Below are positions 16,854-25,610 of a DNA stretch of 64,000 bases, one piece after another. Position 1 is the stretch's first letter. Every line of letters begins with the position of its first letter. The stretch is from RGIG4140 sp045632845. GTDB lineage: Bacteria > Pseudomonadota > Alphaproteobacteria > CAAHEQ01 > UBA3637. The stretch covers positions 57,513-121,512 of the forward strand of contig JAZQXL010000012.1 in assembly GCA_045632845.1 (NCBI GenBank), written 5' to 3'. A program made the translations under genes and the position numbers. The notes beneath the pieces are model-generated. The model was not told the DNA's origin. It was given only the letters and a program-made list of their open reading frames with translations, and made no database searches.

Positions 16854-19502
16854 ATGGCGGACGAAAACGAAATTGAAGTACAAGAAAAACCAGAGGTTTT
16901 AACCAGACCTGCTTACGGCTTAGGTGCTGAAGGTGAGTTGCTCAATCAAATTGCTGCTCCTGACAGAAAAGAAGAACGTGAGAAGGAAAAGAAAAAACGC
17001 AAAAAAACGCAACAAAAGCAAGTTTCATCTCTTTCTTTTGTTATTTTGATGCGTACAACATTGTTCATTGACGCAGTTAAAAGAAAATACAAAAAAGTAT
17101 TTCAAATTTTATCATATATCTGGGGATTTATTATTTCGCTTGTTTATGCTGGCGGAATTACAATGATTTTAACTATCAATTACGCACGCACCCACTTTCC
17201 AATTATTGTTGAAACATATTTAAAACACCACAATATTGAAGTCGAATCATTAGAAGTTTCAGATAATACACTTTCAAGAATTAAACTTTCCAATGTACAA
17301 GATGCTAAACGCACCTATCGCATCAGAAATATGTATCTTTATTCATCCTTTGGCGATTTTTTACGTAAAAAAGTTCATCGTGTCGAATTTGACTATTTAA
17401 CGGTTAAAGTTCAAGATGATGAACAGTCTGTTAATTTAAGTCCTTTATTCCCATTACTTCTCAATCTAGACAAACAACGTGATATTGATATTAACTCTGT
17501 TGTTATTAAAAATGCCTTACTTGAGATTGAGGGTAAAAACTACAAAATCCCTGTTAACTTTTCATTAGATGCTCAATTTGGGGATAAAAGCACAATGAAT
17601 GTTCCATTACGAATTCGTACTGACAATACAAATTTAATGGGAAATTTAACACTTGAAAAAACAGGAGCAGACTTTGTTTGGACATTAAGAAATTTAAGAG
17701 GAACAACAAATTTATTAGATAAAAAAACAGAGAATTTGTCTGGCTCAATCACTCTAAAAACAAGAGAACTTACGCCCACATATATCAAAATCAATGCAGA
17801 TTTTTCACTTGGTCAAACATCAAAGAATGTTTCTATCGAACTAAACAGCAAGAAAAAATCTTTTGAAGGAAGTTTAAAATATTCAAAAAAATTAAAACAA
17901 GAGAATAAAGAGCAACTTGTTTCAGAATTTATTCTTGATTTTGATGGTATTCAAATTAATTCTTTTTCAAATATAACATCTTTAAACCCTATTGATGTTA
18001 ATATTACAAAAATTGGCAACCCTTCATTTGAGGTTCAAAACCTTTTTGGAACACTTTATGGAAATTTGTCGTGTAGACAATTATCCTGCTCTTATGACAT
18101 CACTGATACAACCCCAATTACTGTTGGTCAAGTAACGTATAAAGATGGGGTTAACACATATAAAAACTCTCAACCAGTTACATTTAGTGCTGTTCAGCAA
18201 GAAAACACCTTAAAAATTTCAAATAATTTCACTTCAATTAATATTAAAGGAAGAGATCTTGTATTTGATGGATCAAAAGAACCTGCTAACACCAAGTTAA
18301 AATTAAATGCTGAAACATTCTTGATTAAAACAGACGATTTAAATCCAGAAAGATCAGCCTCATTCTCAGCTCAGCACTTGAATTTTAAAAACCCACTCCA
18401 AGAAATTAGGGACGCTTCTGTTTATATTAATGATATTTATCGCATTGAAAATCAGTATGCCTTAAGCTCTTCTTATATTAGTTTAGCAAACAATGATATC
18501 ATTAAAAAACCATTTGCTCTCAGTATCCATTCAGAAAATGGAAGAACTCAAGCGAAAGCTCTGTTTGCAGATGAAAAAATTCAAGCCAACTTTAACGGTT
18601 CTGTTAACTTAAATTCAGGACATTTTTCTGGTACGATTTTTATTCCACCATTATATCTTGAACAAATAAAAGATCTTCCTCAAATTTCAACTCTTTTCCC
18701 TAGCGAAATTCAAAGATTATCAGGACAAGTTTCTTTGTACGGAAATATTGATTGGAAAAGTGATAAGCAAATTTCAGGTCCACTTTACCTTTCTTTGAAA
18801 AATATATATTTCACAAAGGGGGCCACCAGAGTTAAAAATCTGAACACAGTGCTCACACTACAATCTTTACAACCATTCATTTCTCAATCAGCCCAGAATA
18901 TTGCTATTGATGAAATTGAAGCAGGCATTCCATTACAAAACATTCGCTCATCAGTTCGATTTGAAAACCAACAGCTCCGAATCTTCTCATTAACCGGTTC
19001 TTTTGCAGGCATTCAATTAGCAGCGGATAATGTTTCTATTCCATACAAATCAAATAGCTCTATGTTATATTTTAGAAACGGCTCAATTAATTTAGATGAT
19101 ATTAATCCCTATTTAAAATTAAATGGTTTATCATTAAAAGGAACTGGAAGTATTTATATCCCCGTTGAAGCAACGCCTCAATCAATGCAAATAAAAAATG
19201 CAGAATTAAAATTATTAAACACAACGTTAAAATATACAGGGGATAATTCAGAATTTAAGAATAGCTTGTTTAAACATGGGGATGAATATATTATCAGAAG
19301 TGGTACATTAAACATTTCCTCTCAAACAAATAATATCCTTGATGCATACATTAACATTGAAGGGAGAGAAAAGAATGAAACGGAACACAACTTCTATAGA
19401 ACAGATAAATCATTCAATTTTAATGATTTGCTAAAACCAGAAGAAAGCGATCCGATTCCTACCCAAATTCTTAAGCTACAAAATCAACTATCGCACAAAT
19501 AA
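16854..19502 (+). CDS. YdbH-like (AsmA-superfamily) envelope protein
   Basis: An 882-residue protein with a highly charged cytoplasmic N-terminus (residues ~1-60, Lys/Glu rich), one membrane segment (~77-105) and a large periplasmic beta-rich part. The C-terminal third (about 610-800) resembles the YdbH family: a segment with LNTVLTLQSLQPFIS, EIEAGIPLQNI and VRFENQQLRIFSLTGSFAG, then LKGTGSIYIPV. YdbH, TamB and YhdP paralogues bridge the inner and outer membranes and move phospholipids in Escherichia coli. A similar role is inferred here, not shown. It follows ligA by 59 bases, probably as the operon's last gene. The N-terminal charged tail is longer than in E. coli YdbH. Confidence 0.7.
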   Translation: MADENEIEVQEKPEVLTRPAYGLGAEGELLNQIAAPDRKEEREKEKKKRKKTQQKQVSSLSFVILMRTTLFIDAVKRKYKKVFQILSYIWGFIISLVYAGGITMILTINYARTHFPIIVETYLKHHNIEVESLEVSDNTLSRIKLSNVQDAKRTYRIRNMYLYSSFGDFLRKKVHRVEFDYLTVKVQDDEQSVNLSPLFPLLLNLDKQRDIDINSVVIKNALLEIEGKNYKIPVNFSLDAQFGDKSTMNVPLRIRTDNTNLMGNLTLEKTGADFVWTLRNLRGTTNLLDKKTENLSGSITLKTRELTPTYIKINADFSLGQTSKNVSIELNSKKKSFEGSLKYSKKLKQENKEQLVSEFILDFDGIQINSFSNITSLNPIDVNITKIGNPSFEVQNLFGTLYGNLSCRQLSCSYDITDTTPITVGQVTYKDGVNTYKNSQPVTFSAVQQENTLKISNNFTSINIKGRDLVFDGSKEPANTKLKLNAETFLIKTDDLNPERSASFSAQHLNFKNPLQEIRDASVYINDIYRIENQYALSSSYISLANNDIIKKPFALSIHSENGRTQAKALFADEKIQANFNGSVNLNSGHFSGTIFIPPLYLEQIKDLPQISTLFPSEIQRLSGQVSLYGNIDWKSDKQISGPLYLSLKNIYFTKGATRVKNLNTVLTLQSLQPFISQSAQNIAIDEIEAGIPLQNIRSSVRFENQQLRIFSLTGSFAGIQLAADNVSIPYKSNSSMLYFRNGSINLDDINPYLKLNGLSLKGTGSIYIPVEATPQSMQIKNAELKLLNTTLKYTGDNSEFKNSLFKHGDEYIIRSGTLNISSQTNNILDAYINIEGREKNETEHNFYRTDKSFNFNDLLKPEESDPIPTQILKLQNQLSHK

Positions 19503-19577
19503 AAGGAGCTTTTTACAAAAAAAATAGAACAACATACTCAAAATAATATAAATTTTTCATCCAAACTAAAAAAACAC

Positions 19578-19606
19578 TTGCAAAATTTATATTTTTTATG
19601 TATAAG
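19578..19606 (+). promoter_or_regulatory. Putative promoter of the rpmF-plsX-fabH operon
   Basis: TTGCAA (19578-19583), a 17-base spacer and TATAAG (19601-19606), leaving a leader of about 65 bases before rpmF. Confidence 0.6.
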
Positions 19607-19675
19607 ATAAACCCTATTGTAAGTAAAAAGACATCAATAGTTGATGTTTAACAAATTAGAAAAAGAGAGATTAAA

Positions 19676-19867
19676 ATGGCAGTACCTAAGAAAAAAACAT
19701 CCAAATCAAAAAAGAACATGCGTCGTTCACATTTGGCTTTGGGCACAAATGCATGCATTGAATGTCCAAAATGTGGCGAATTAACACGTCCACACCATGT
19801 TTGTGAATCATGCGGTCATTACAATAAAAAAGACATTATTGTAAACGAAACATCTGAAGCAAAATAA
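19676..19867 (+). CDS. rpmF: 50S ribosomal protein L32
   Basis: A 63-residue protein with the standard L32 opening MAVPKKKTSKSKKNMRRSH and a four-Cys zinc ribbon, CPKC (residues ~26-29) and CESC (~39-42). This is the zinc-containing form. It leads the operon in front of plsX and fabH, as in many bacteria, coupling ribosome and fatty-acid synthesis. GAGAG lies upstream of the ATG. Confidence 0.97.
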   Translation: MAVPKKKTSKSKKNMRRSHLALGTNACIECPKCGELTRPHHVCESCGHYNKKDIIVNETSEAK

Positions 19868-19879
19868 GGAATTTGACTG

Positions 19880-20923
19880 TTGAGTGAAACATTAGTCATA
19901 TCAATTGATGCAATGGGGGGCGACAATGCTCCCCAATCAGTGATTGAAGGCATTAGCCGAGTCGCTAAAAAAGAACCATCTGTTTTCTTCTTTTTATTCG
20001 GGGATGAAGCTCAAATAAAAAAATTAGCAGATGAATATAAAATCCCAGATACACGTTACAAAATTCATCACACGACTGATGTAATTAGTGGCGATGCTAA
20101 ACCATCTGTTGCCATTCGTAGTGGCCGTGAAAGCAGTATGTGGAAAGCTATTATGTCCGTACGTAACGGATATTCTAAAGCAGTTATTTCAGCTGGCAAT
20201 ACGGGTGCATTAATGGCAATGAGCAAAATTTGTCTTGGCACTCTTCCAGGGATTGACCGCCCAGCTATTGCTGCTGTTTTACCAACAAGCAAAACTCCTC
20301 TTGTTGCACTCGACTTGGGTGCAAATGCAGAGTGTAATTCTCAAAACTTGGTTGAATTTGCAATTATGGGACACGTTTTACATCGTGTTTTATATAAAAC
20401 AGAACGTCCAAGTGTTGGATTATTAAACATTGGTTCTGAAGAAACAAAGGGCCGTGACGAAATTCGTGAAGCTGCTTCAACACTTAAATCTCTTGAAGAA
20501 AAAATAAACTTCATCGGGTTTGTTGAAGGAAATGACATTTGCGCAGGCAAGGCTGACGTTATTGTTTCTGATGGTTTTTCTGGCAACATTGCATTAAAAA
20601 CAATCGAAGGAACAGCAAAGTTTATTTCATCCATACTTAAAAGAACAATCAAACAATCTTTTGTTTCGAAGTTAGGCTTCCTTTTGGCAACCCCAGCTTT
20701 GTTAAAAATGAAAAAAGAAATGGATCCACGCAATTATAATGGAGCCATGTTCTTAGGGTTGAAAGGAATTTCAGTCAAAAGTCATGGGGGGGCTGATGCC
20801 TATGCCTTTGCGTGCGCTGTTGAAGCTGCAATTCATATGGCAAAAAATGACTTATGCAACAAAATAAAAGAGGAACTTAGACACACCATAGATGTCGATG
20901 TTCCAGATGTTATTGTAGAATAA
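19880..20923 (+). CDS. plsX: Phosphate acyltransferase PlsX
   Basis: A 347-residue enzyme making acyl-phosphate from acyl-ACP for phospholipid synthesis; peripheral at the inner membrane. The start is TTG at 19880, supported by AAGGA nine bases upstream and by the family N-terminus ISIDAMGGDNAP directly after it. Other motifs are SAGNTGALMAMS, LDLGANAECN and FVEGNDICAGKADVIVSDGF. It sits 12 bases after rpmF and 14 before fabH. Confidence 0.97.
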   Translation: MSETLVISIDAMGGDNAPQSVIEGISRVAKKEPSVFFFLFGDEAQIKKLADEYKIPDTRYKIHHTTDVISGDAKPSVAIRSGRESSMWKAIMSVRNGYSKAVISAGNTGALMAMSKICLGTLPGIDRPAIAAVLPTSKTPLVALDLGANAECNSQNLVEFAIMGHVLHRVLYKTERPSVGLLNIGSEETKGRDEIREAASTLKSLEEKINFIGFVEGNDICAGKADVIVSDGFSGNIALKTIEGTAKFISSILKRTIKQSFVSKLGFLLATPALLKMKKEMDPRNYNGAMFLGLKGISVKSHGGADAYAFACAVEAAIHMAKNDLCNKIKEELRHTIDVDVPDVIVE

Positions 20924-20937
20924 AAAAGGGTTATAAA

Positions 20938-21912
20938 ATGATTAGATCTATCATCGCTGGTGTTGGCGGATATCTGCCAGAGAAAGTTTTAACAAATCTT
21001 GATTTAGAAAAAATGGTAGAAACCAGTGATGCTTGGATACAAGAAAGAACAGGCATTCGTTCTCGTCACATTGCTGCAGATAATCAAACAACATCTACTT
21101 TAGCAACAAAAGCAGCTGAAGAAGCATTAAAAAATGCGGGCATTTCAGGCGAAGATTTAGACCTTATTATTCTTGCAACGACAACACCCGATGACACAAC
21201 ACCAGCCACAGCTATGCGTGTTCAAGCAGGTGTTGGAGCTGACAATGCTTTTGCTTTTGACGTACAAGCTGCTTGTTCTGGTTTTATGTATGCCTTAAGT
21301 GTTGCAGATAAATTCATCAAAACTGGTAGCGTTAAAAATGCCCTTGTTATCGGCGCTGAAACACTTTCCCGAATCGTCGATTGGACTGACAGAAACACTT
21401 GCGTCTTATTTGGTGATGGGGCTGGTGCAGTTATTCTACAAGCAAAAGAAATCAGCGAAGATACAACGGATACTGAAGGCGTTTTAGATGTTGTGTTACA
21501 TTCAGATGGAAGATTAAGAGATTTACTCACAACAACAGGTGGTGTTTCACGCACACAAACAGCGGGATTTGTTCACATGGAAGGTCGCGAAGTTTTCCGT
21601 CATGCAGTGACGAATTTATCAAATGTTGCTCAAGAAGTTATCGACAGAGTTGGCGTAACACTTTCAGATATTGATTATTTGGTTCCACATCAAGCAAACA
21701 TTCGTATCATTGAAGGAACAGCTAAAAAATTAGATATGGATTTAGATAAAGTTATTATCACACTTCCAGAGCAAGGAAACACATCTGCAGCATCGATTCC
21801 TTTAGCATTGTATGAAGGCGTCAAATCACAAAAGCTTAAAAAAGGACATCTTGTCTTATTAGATGCAATGGGCGCAGGGTTCACTTGGGCAGGTGCATTA
21901 ATTAGATTATAA
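20938..21912 (+). CDS. fabH: 3-oxoacyl-ACP synthase III (FabH)
   Basis: A 324-residue ketoacyl-ACP synthase that starts fatty-acid chains by condensing an acyl-CoA primer, usually acetyl-CoA, with malonyl-ACP. The Cys-His-Asn triad is visible: Cys in QAACSGFMYAL, His in PHQANIRIIE and Asn in EQGNTSAASIPLAL. The N-terminal WIQERTGIRSRH is the family's signature. Full length. Translated from an ATG 14 bases after plsX. Confidence 0.97.
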   Translation: MIRSIIAGVGGYLPEKVLTNLDLEKMVETSDAWIQERTGIRSRHIAADNQTTSTLATKAAEEALKNAGISGEDLDLIILATTTPDDTTPATAMRVQAGVGADNAFAFDVQAACSGFMYALSVADKFIKTGSVKNALVIGAETLSRIVDWTDRNTCVLFGDGAGAVILQAKEISEDTTDTEGVLDVVLHSDGRLRDLLTTTGGVSRTQTAGFVHMEGREVFRHAVTNLSNVAQEVIDRVGVTLSDIDYLVPHQANIRIIEGTAKKLDMDLDKVIITLPEQGNTSAASIPLALYEGVKSQKLKKGHLVLLDAMGAGFTWAGALIRL

Positions 21913-22003
21913 TTTTTTTTATTCATAAGAAAAAATACTTGAAAGTATTTGCGTTTTATGACATTCTAACATTAGAAAATTTAAATTTATAAAGGAAAGA
22001 AAA

Positions 22004-22297
22004 ATGACACAAAAAACAATTACACGAGCAGATATTGCTGATGCTATTTATCGCGAACTTGGTTTTTCTCATGCAGAATCATTCAAATTAATCGAACAAA
22101 TGTTGCAAGATATTATCACAGCATTATCAAATGGTGAAACTGTCAAAATTTCTAAATTTGCATCATTTATTCCTCACAAAAAGAAAGAACGCGTTGGTCG
22201 CAACCCAAAAACAGGTGTTAAACACGCTATTTCACCACGCACTGTTGTTTCTTTTAAAGCATCAAACACATTAAAAAATATGTTAAAAAATAGCTAA
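22004..22297 (+). CDS. ihfA: Integration host factor subunit alpha
   Basis: A 97-residue HU/IHF-family DNA-bending protein. The arm contains GRNPKTG preceded by KKKERV, and the N-terminal TRADIADAIYRELG fits IHF-alpha better than HU. Its place between fabH and a MerR gene is the usual alphaproteobacterial location of ihfA. It would pair with an IhfB encoded elsewhere. AAAGGAAAG precedes the ATG. Confidence 0.9.
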   Translation: MTQKTITRADIADAIYRELGFSHAESFKLIEQMLQDIITALSNGETVKISKFASFIPHKKKERVGRNPKTGVKHAISPRTVVSFKASNTLKNMLKNS

Positions 22298-22308
22298 TAG
22301 GAGTTTTA

Positions 22309-22653
22309 ATGCTCAAAGCTGAAAATGCCTACCGAACCATTACTGAAGTTGCAGATTTATTGCAAGTTCCAGCATCAGTTTTAAGATTTTGGGAAACTCA
22401 GTTTTATCAAATCAAACCGATGAAACGTATGGGAAGAAGGTATTATCAAGCAGAAGATGTTGTTTTATTAGCTCGAATTAGAGATTATCTTTATAAAGAA
22501 GGTTTTACAATCAAAGGCGTTCAAAAACGACTAAGAGCAAACAAAACAACAGCGACACAGTCTTTGGAAAAAGACTCCATGCAAAAAGCAACAGACAATC
22601 TTCTTCAAGAATTAACAGAAATAAAAGCATCGCTTGAAGATTATATTTCATAA
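22309..22653 (+). CDS. MerR family transcriptional regulator
   Basis: A 114-residue protein with a MerR-type winged helix-turn-helix at the N-terminus: TEVADLLQVPASVLRFWETQF, then MGRRYYQAEDVVLLARI. A short coiled coil follows. It lacks an obvious ligand-binding domain or Cys cluster. This small MerR protein downstream of ihfA is conserved in alphaproteobacteria, but its target is not known to me. Last gene of the rpmF operon, closed by the hairpin at 22656-22688. Confidence 0.9.
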   Translation: MLKAENAYRTITEVADLLQVPASVLRFWETQFYQIKPMKRMGRRYYQAEDVVLLARIRDYLYKEGFTIKGVQKRLRANKTTATQSLEKDSMQKATDNLLQELTEIKASLEDYIS

Positions 22654-22655
22654 AA

Positions 22656-22688
22656 AGAAGCGCTATTTTCATAGCGCCTCTTTTTTTG
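22656..22688. terminator. Bidirectional terminator
   Basis: GCGCTAT (22660-22666), loop TTTC, ATAGCGC (22671-22677), then T-rich on the plus strand and A-rich upstream. It ends the MerR operon and also the facing micro-gene at 22700-22735. Confidence 0.85.
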
Positions 22689-22699
22689 CTTAAATTAGC

Positions 22700-22735
22700 T
22701 TATTTTTTCTTTGTTCCACATCCACATCCTGGCAT
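22700..22735 (-). CDS. Micro-ORF encoding MPGCGCGTKKK
   Basis: An 11-codon minus-strand frame, ATG at 22735-22733 and TAA at 22702-22700. It is too short for ordinary gene finders but has every signal of a gene. GGAAAGGAGGGGA, an excellent Shine-Dalgarno, lies 7-9 bases upstream. A TTGACA-N17-TACTTT promoter lies further upstream. The terminator at 22656-22688 starts just after the stop. An in-frame TAA directly before the ATG excludes a longer product. The peptide is Gly-Cys-Gly-Cys-Gly with a Lys tail, suggesting metal or thiol chemistry, a leader peptide or a post-translational substrate. No maturation genes are next to it. It is convergent with the rpmF operon and divergent from the lipoprotein hydrolase. 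Function unknown. Confidence 0.55.
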   Translation of the reverse strand: MPGCGCGTKKK

Positions 22736-22782
22736 TTAAATCCCCTCCTTTCCTCTTTAAAATAAAAATTATTTACTTAAAT

Positions 22783-22811
22783 AAAGTAAGGAATGCTTTT
22801 ATACTTGTCAA
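22783..22811 (-). promoter_or_regulatory. Promoter of the micro-ORF
   Basis: Minus strand TTGACA (22811-22806), a 17-base spacer and TACTTT (22788-22783), about 48 bases before the micro-ORF start. Confidence 0.65.
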
Positions 22812-22862
22812 TAGAGAATATTTTTGGTAGACTTAAGAAAAAATTTGTCCTTAAAAATTAAA

Positions 22863-23639
22863 ATGATGATAAAAAAAATTAGAATATTTTCCCTCTTTTT
22901 GCTTTGCACACTTTTGATGGGGTGTGCACACAAGAATCCATTAACAGAATTTCAATTTCAAACACTAACTGTACCGCCATATGTTCTTGCTTCATGGTAT
23001 AGAATTGAAGCTCCTGGCGAACCTATACGCATCTACATTGAAGGAGATGGTCATTCTTTTGATGCTTACAACAGACCAACAAACAACCCAACTCCACATT
23101 CAACATTTTTAAGAGATATTGCAGCAAGCGATCCACACTCAAACGTTGTTTATCTTGCACGTCCTTGCCAATATTTGCAAACAAGTACTTGCTCACAAAA
23201 TGATTGGACTTGTGCTAGATTTTCCCCACAAATTATCAATAGTATGGAACAATCTGTCCTGTTATTTTTAAAAAAAGCTAGAACAACCCGTGCTGTTTTA
23301 ATCGGTTATTCAGGTGGCGCACAAGTTGCTGGTTTAATCGCTGTTAGACATCCTCAAAAAATTCAAAAATTAGTCACCATTGCTGGAGTTTTAGACCAAG
23401 AAGCGTGGACAAGTTATCATGATGACACCCCTTTAACAGGCTCTCTAAACCTTAAAAACTACAAAGAAGAGTTATCCACAATCCCTCAAATTCATTTTGT
23501 AGGTGAAAAAGACAAAGTTGTTCCTGCTTCTTTAACAAAAGAATTTGTTCAAGATGATTCTAAAATTGTTGTTGTGCCCAAAGCAAACCATCAAGATGGA
23601 TTTAACAAAATTTTTAAAGACATCTACCAAAGCAATTAA
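22863..23639 (+). CDS. Lipoprotein alpha/beta hydrolase
   Basis: Encodes 258 residues from the ATG at 22863; a second ATG follows directly. The TTG at 22824 is unlikely because the signal peptide would be displaced. The N-terminus is Lys-rich, then hydrophobic, ending in the lipobox LMGC. Alpha/beta-hydrolase features are the nucleophile elbow GYSGGAQ, an acid in VGEKDKVVP and a C-terminal His in KANHQDGF. It is probably an envelope-anchored serine hydrolase; the substrate is unknown. It heads a probable operon with the ELM1-family and glycosyltransferase genes (gaps of 9 bases each). No good ribosome-binding site is visible. Confidence 0.75.
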   Translation: MMIKKIRIFSLFLLCTLLMGCAHKNPLTEFQFQTLTVPPYVLASWYRIEAPGEPIRIYIEGDGHSFDAYNRPTNNPTPHSTFLRDIAASDPHSNVVYLARPCQYLQTSTCSQNDWTCARFSPQIINSMEQSVLLFLKKARTTRAVLIGYSGGAQVAGLIAVRHPQKIQKLVTIAGVLDQEAWTSYHDDTPLTGSLNLKNYKEELSTIPQIHFVGEKDKVVPASLTKEFVQDDSKIVVVPKANHQDGFNKIFKDIYQSN

Positions 23640-23648
23640 GGAGATACC

Positions 23649-24605
23649 ATGATAAAAACGGTTTGGATTCTTGCAGATGACAGAATGGGAAATGTAAACC
23701 AACTCCTTGGTATTGCAGAATGTTTAAACACACCTTTTGAAAGAAAAGACATTCGATATACAAAATGGGTAAAATTACCTAATTTTCTTCGTGGAAAATC
23801 CTTAATTGGACTAACAAAAGAATCACAGGAAACATTAAAAACAACCACCTATCCTGATTTGGTTTTAAGTGCAGGAAGAAGGTCTTTCCCTGCCGCGCTG
23901 TGGATAAAAAAAATGTCCAATAACAAAACAAAAATCGTTCAATTAATGAATCCTGGAAAAAGACATTTTAATACAGCAGATTTAATTGTCTTGCCTGTCC
24001 ACGATCAATACAACGGATCCATGAAAAATGTTCTTTTAACAATTGGAACTCCTCATCGTGTAACAGCAAAAAAACTCGCTAATGAAAAACAAAAGTGGGA
24101 TGTGGTTTTTAAAGACTATCCAGAACCTCGTCTTTCATTGATTGTGGGTGGAGCAACAAAGAACAAACCATTTACACTTGAAATGGCAAAAGAACTCCTC
24201 AACAATGTATTATCCCTTTCACCCAAAAGTGTTTTGGTTACAACATCGAGAAGAACGCCAGTTGAAGTTACTGCGTTTTTAAAACAAAATCTACCAAGTG
24301 AATCCACTTTTTTCTATCAATTCGGGGATAAACAAGAAAATCCTTATTTTGGATTAATTGCTTGTGCAGATATGATTGTGGTAACGGGAGATTCGATGTC
24401 TATGTGCTCCGAATGTTGCACAACAAAAGTACCTGTTTTTATCTTTGCTCCAGATAACATGATGAGTGAAAAACACAAACGATTCCACAAAACACTTTTT
24501 GACAAAGGATATGCCTTGCCAGCAGGAAGCGCTATCCAACCTGTAAAAGGGGGATTTAATCCTTCTGATGAAATTGTTCAACGTATTAAGACTTTATTTA
24601 AATAG
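23649..24605 (+). CDS. ELM1 family protein (DUF1022, mitochondrial-fission ELM1 type)
   Basis: A 318-residue protein with the family opening TVWILADDRMGNVNQLLGIA and a C-terminal nucleotide-sugar-binding-like half: VVTGDSMSMCSECCTTKVPV. ELM1 was named for the plant mitochondrial-fission factor. Bacterial members occur mainly in alphaproteobacteria, have a GT-B-like fold and often sit beside glycosyltransferase or lipid A genes, as here. The role is probably in envelope glycan or lipid metabolism (inference). AAGGAG precedes the ATG. Confidence 0.8.
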   Translation: MIKTVWILADDRMGNVNQLLGIAECLNTPFERKDIRYTKWVKLPNFLRGKSLIGLTKESQETLKTTTYPDLVLSAGRRSFPAALWIKKMSNNKTKIVQLMNPGKRHFNTADLIVLPVHDQYNGSMKNVLLTIGTPHRVTAKKLANEKQKWDVVFKDYPEPRLSLIVGGATKNKPFTLEMAKELLNNVLSLSPKSVLVTTSRRTPVEVTAFLKQNLPSESTFFYQFGDKQENPYFGLIACADMIVVTGDSMSMCSECCTTKVPVFIFAPDNMMSEKHKRFHKTLFDKGYALPAGSAIQPVKGGFNPSDEIVQRIKTLFK

Positions 24606-24614
24606 GAGATATTC

Positions 24615-25610
24615 GTGCCTAAAATAACCATTATTATTGCAATCAACAACACTGAAAATGTTGCAAATTTATGTTTAGAAAGTTTAACTTTGCAATCTTT
24701 TAGTGATTTTGAGTGCTTATGCGTTAAACAAAATCAAGAAGAATATTCTTTCTTATCCACACTTACAAAAAAAGATTCTCGTTTTAAATTAATTAAAACA
24801 CAAGCTGTTCCTGCAACAAAATATGACTGTTATAATGAGGCACTTTATCATGTTAAAGGAAAATATGTTCTCTTTTTAAATGATACTGATTTACTACATG
24901 TACAAGCATTGGATATTTTTGTTGATGCACTCAGATATACACATTCTCAAATTGCAACATCAAATCCATTTTATTTTTCAACAGCAAAAGTAGCAAAAAA
25001 ACAAAAACAATCCATTCCATTTGACAAAAGTGTTTTGAAGAAAAAAAGCCAAAACCTTCTTCCAGATTTTTGGCAAGAAAATCCTTTTCAAATTAATGGA
25101 AAATTAGAAGGCAAAATGTTTGATGCTGAGACGATTTCATATTTAAAATTTCATACCAATTTAAATGAATTTTCTCCATATTTTTTCACAGAACAATTCT
25201 ATTCACTTATCAAAGATAATGTCTATATTAAATACCCTCTTTATCTTTGCAGAAAAGAAGCACATATTCCATCTATTTCATCTTTTGAAACACTCAACAA
25301 TTTAAAAGAAAGAATTATTTTTGAATATGCATATTTTATTGAGTCTGGTCGTGTTAATGGTTATAACGCCATTGTTTTAAAAAGAAAATGTTCTCAAGAT
25401 TTCTTCAATGCTTTAAAACATGTGATTTTACACACACCAGAAAGCACCATGATTTGCATTAATCAACAATTGATTAATCTGATTTTAGAAATCAAACAAT
25501 ATGATATGCTACAAGGGTTAAGTTTATCTTTGTTCCAAAAGCTAATTATTATAGCGCTTGTCAAAAACAAACTCACCCTTGCAAAAAAAGTTTTAAAATT
25601 TTTATTTTAA
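24615..25610 (+). CDS. GT2-like glycosyltransferase
   Basis: Encodes 331 residues from GTG at 24615 with AGGAG eight bases upstream. The N-terminal ~110 residues follow the GT-A plan: ITIIIAINNTENVANLC, then KGKYVLFLNDTDLLH in place of the usual DxD. The remainder is Lys- and Phe-rich without known motifs. It is diverged and may have lost or altered activity. It overlaps the convergent uracil-DNA glycosylase gene by nine bases. Context suggests surface glycan synthesis. Confidence 0.7.
   Translation: MPKITIIIAINNTENVANLCLESLTLQSFSDFECLCVKQNQEEYSFLSTLTKKDSRFKLIKTQAVPATKYDCYNEALYHVKGKYVLFLNDTDLLHVQALDIFVDALRYTHSQIATSNPFYFSTAKVAKKQKQSIPFDKSVLKKKSQNLLPDFWQENPFQINGKLEGKMFDAETISYLKFHTNLNEFSPYFFTEQFYSLIKDNVYIKYPLYLCRKEAHIPSISSFETLNNLKERIIFEYAYFIESGRVNGYNAIVLKRKCSQDFFNALKHVILHTPESTMICINQQLINLILEIKQYDMLQGLSLSLFQKLIIIALVKNKLTLAKKVLKFLF

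Noticed and set aside
19500..19514. Terminator after the YdbH-like gene
   Set aside because: AAAAG-GAG-CTTTT has only a 5-bp AT-rich stem and a 3-base loop, too weak to support.
22700..22735. Methanobactin-type precursor
   Set aside because: Although Cys-Gly rich, no mbnB/mbnC-like maturation genes lie nearby, and the sequence lacks a leader/core division.
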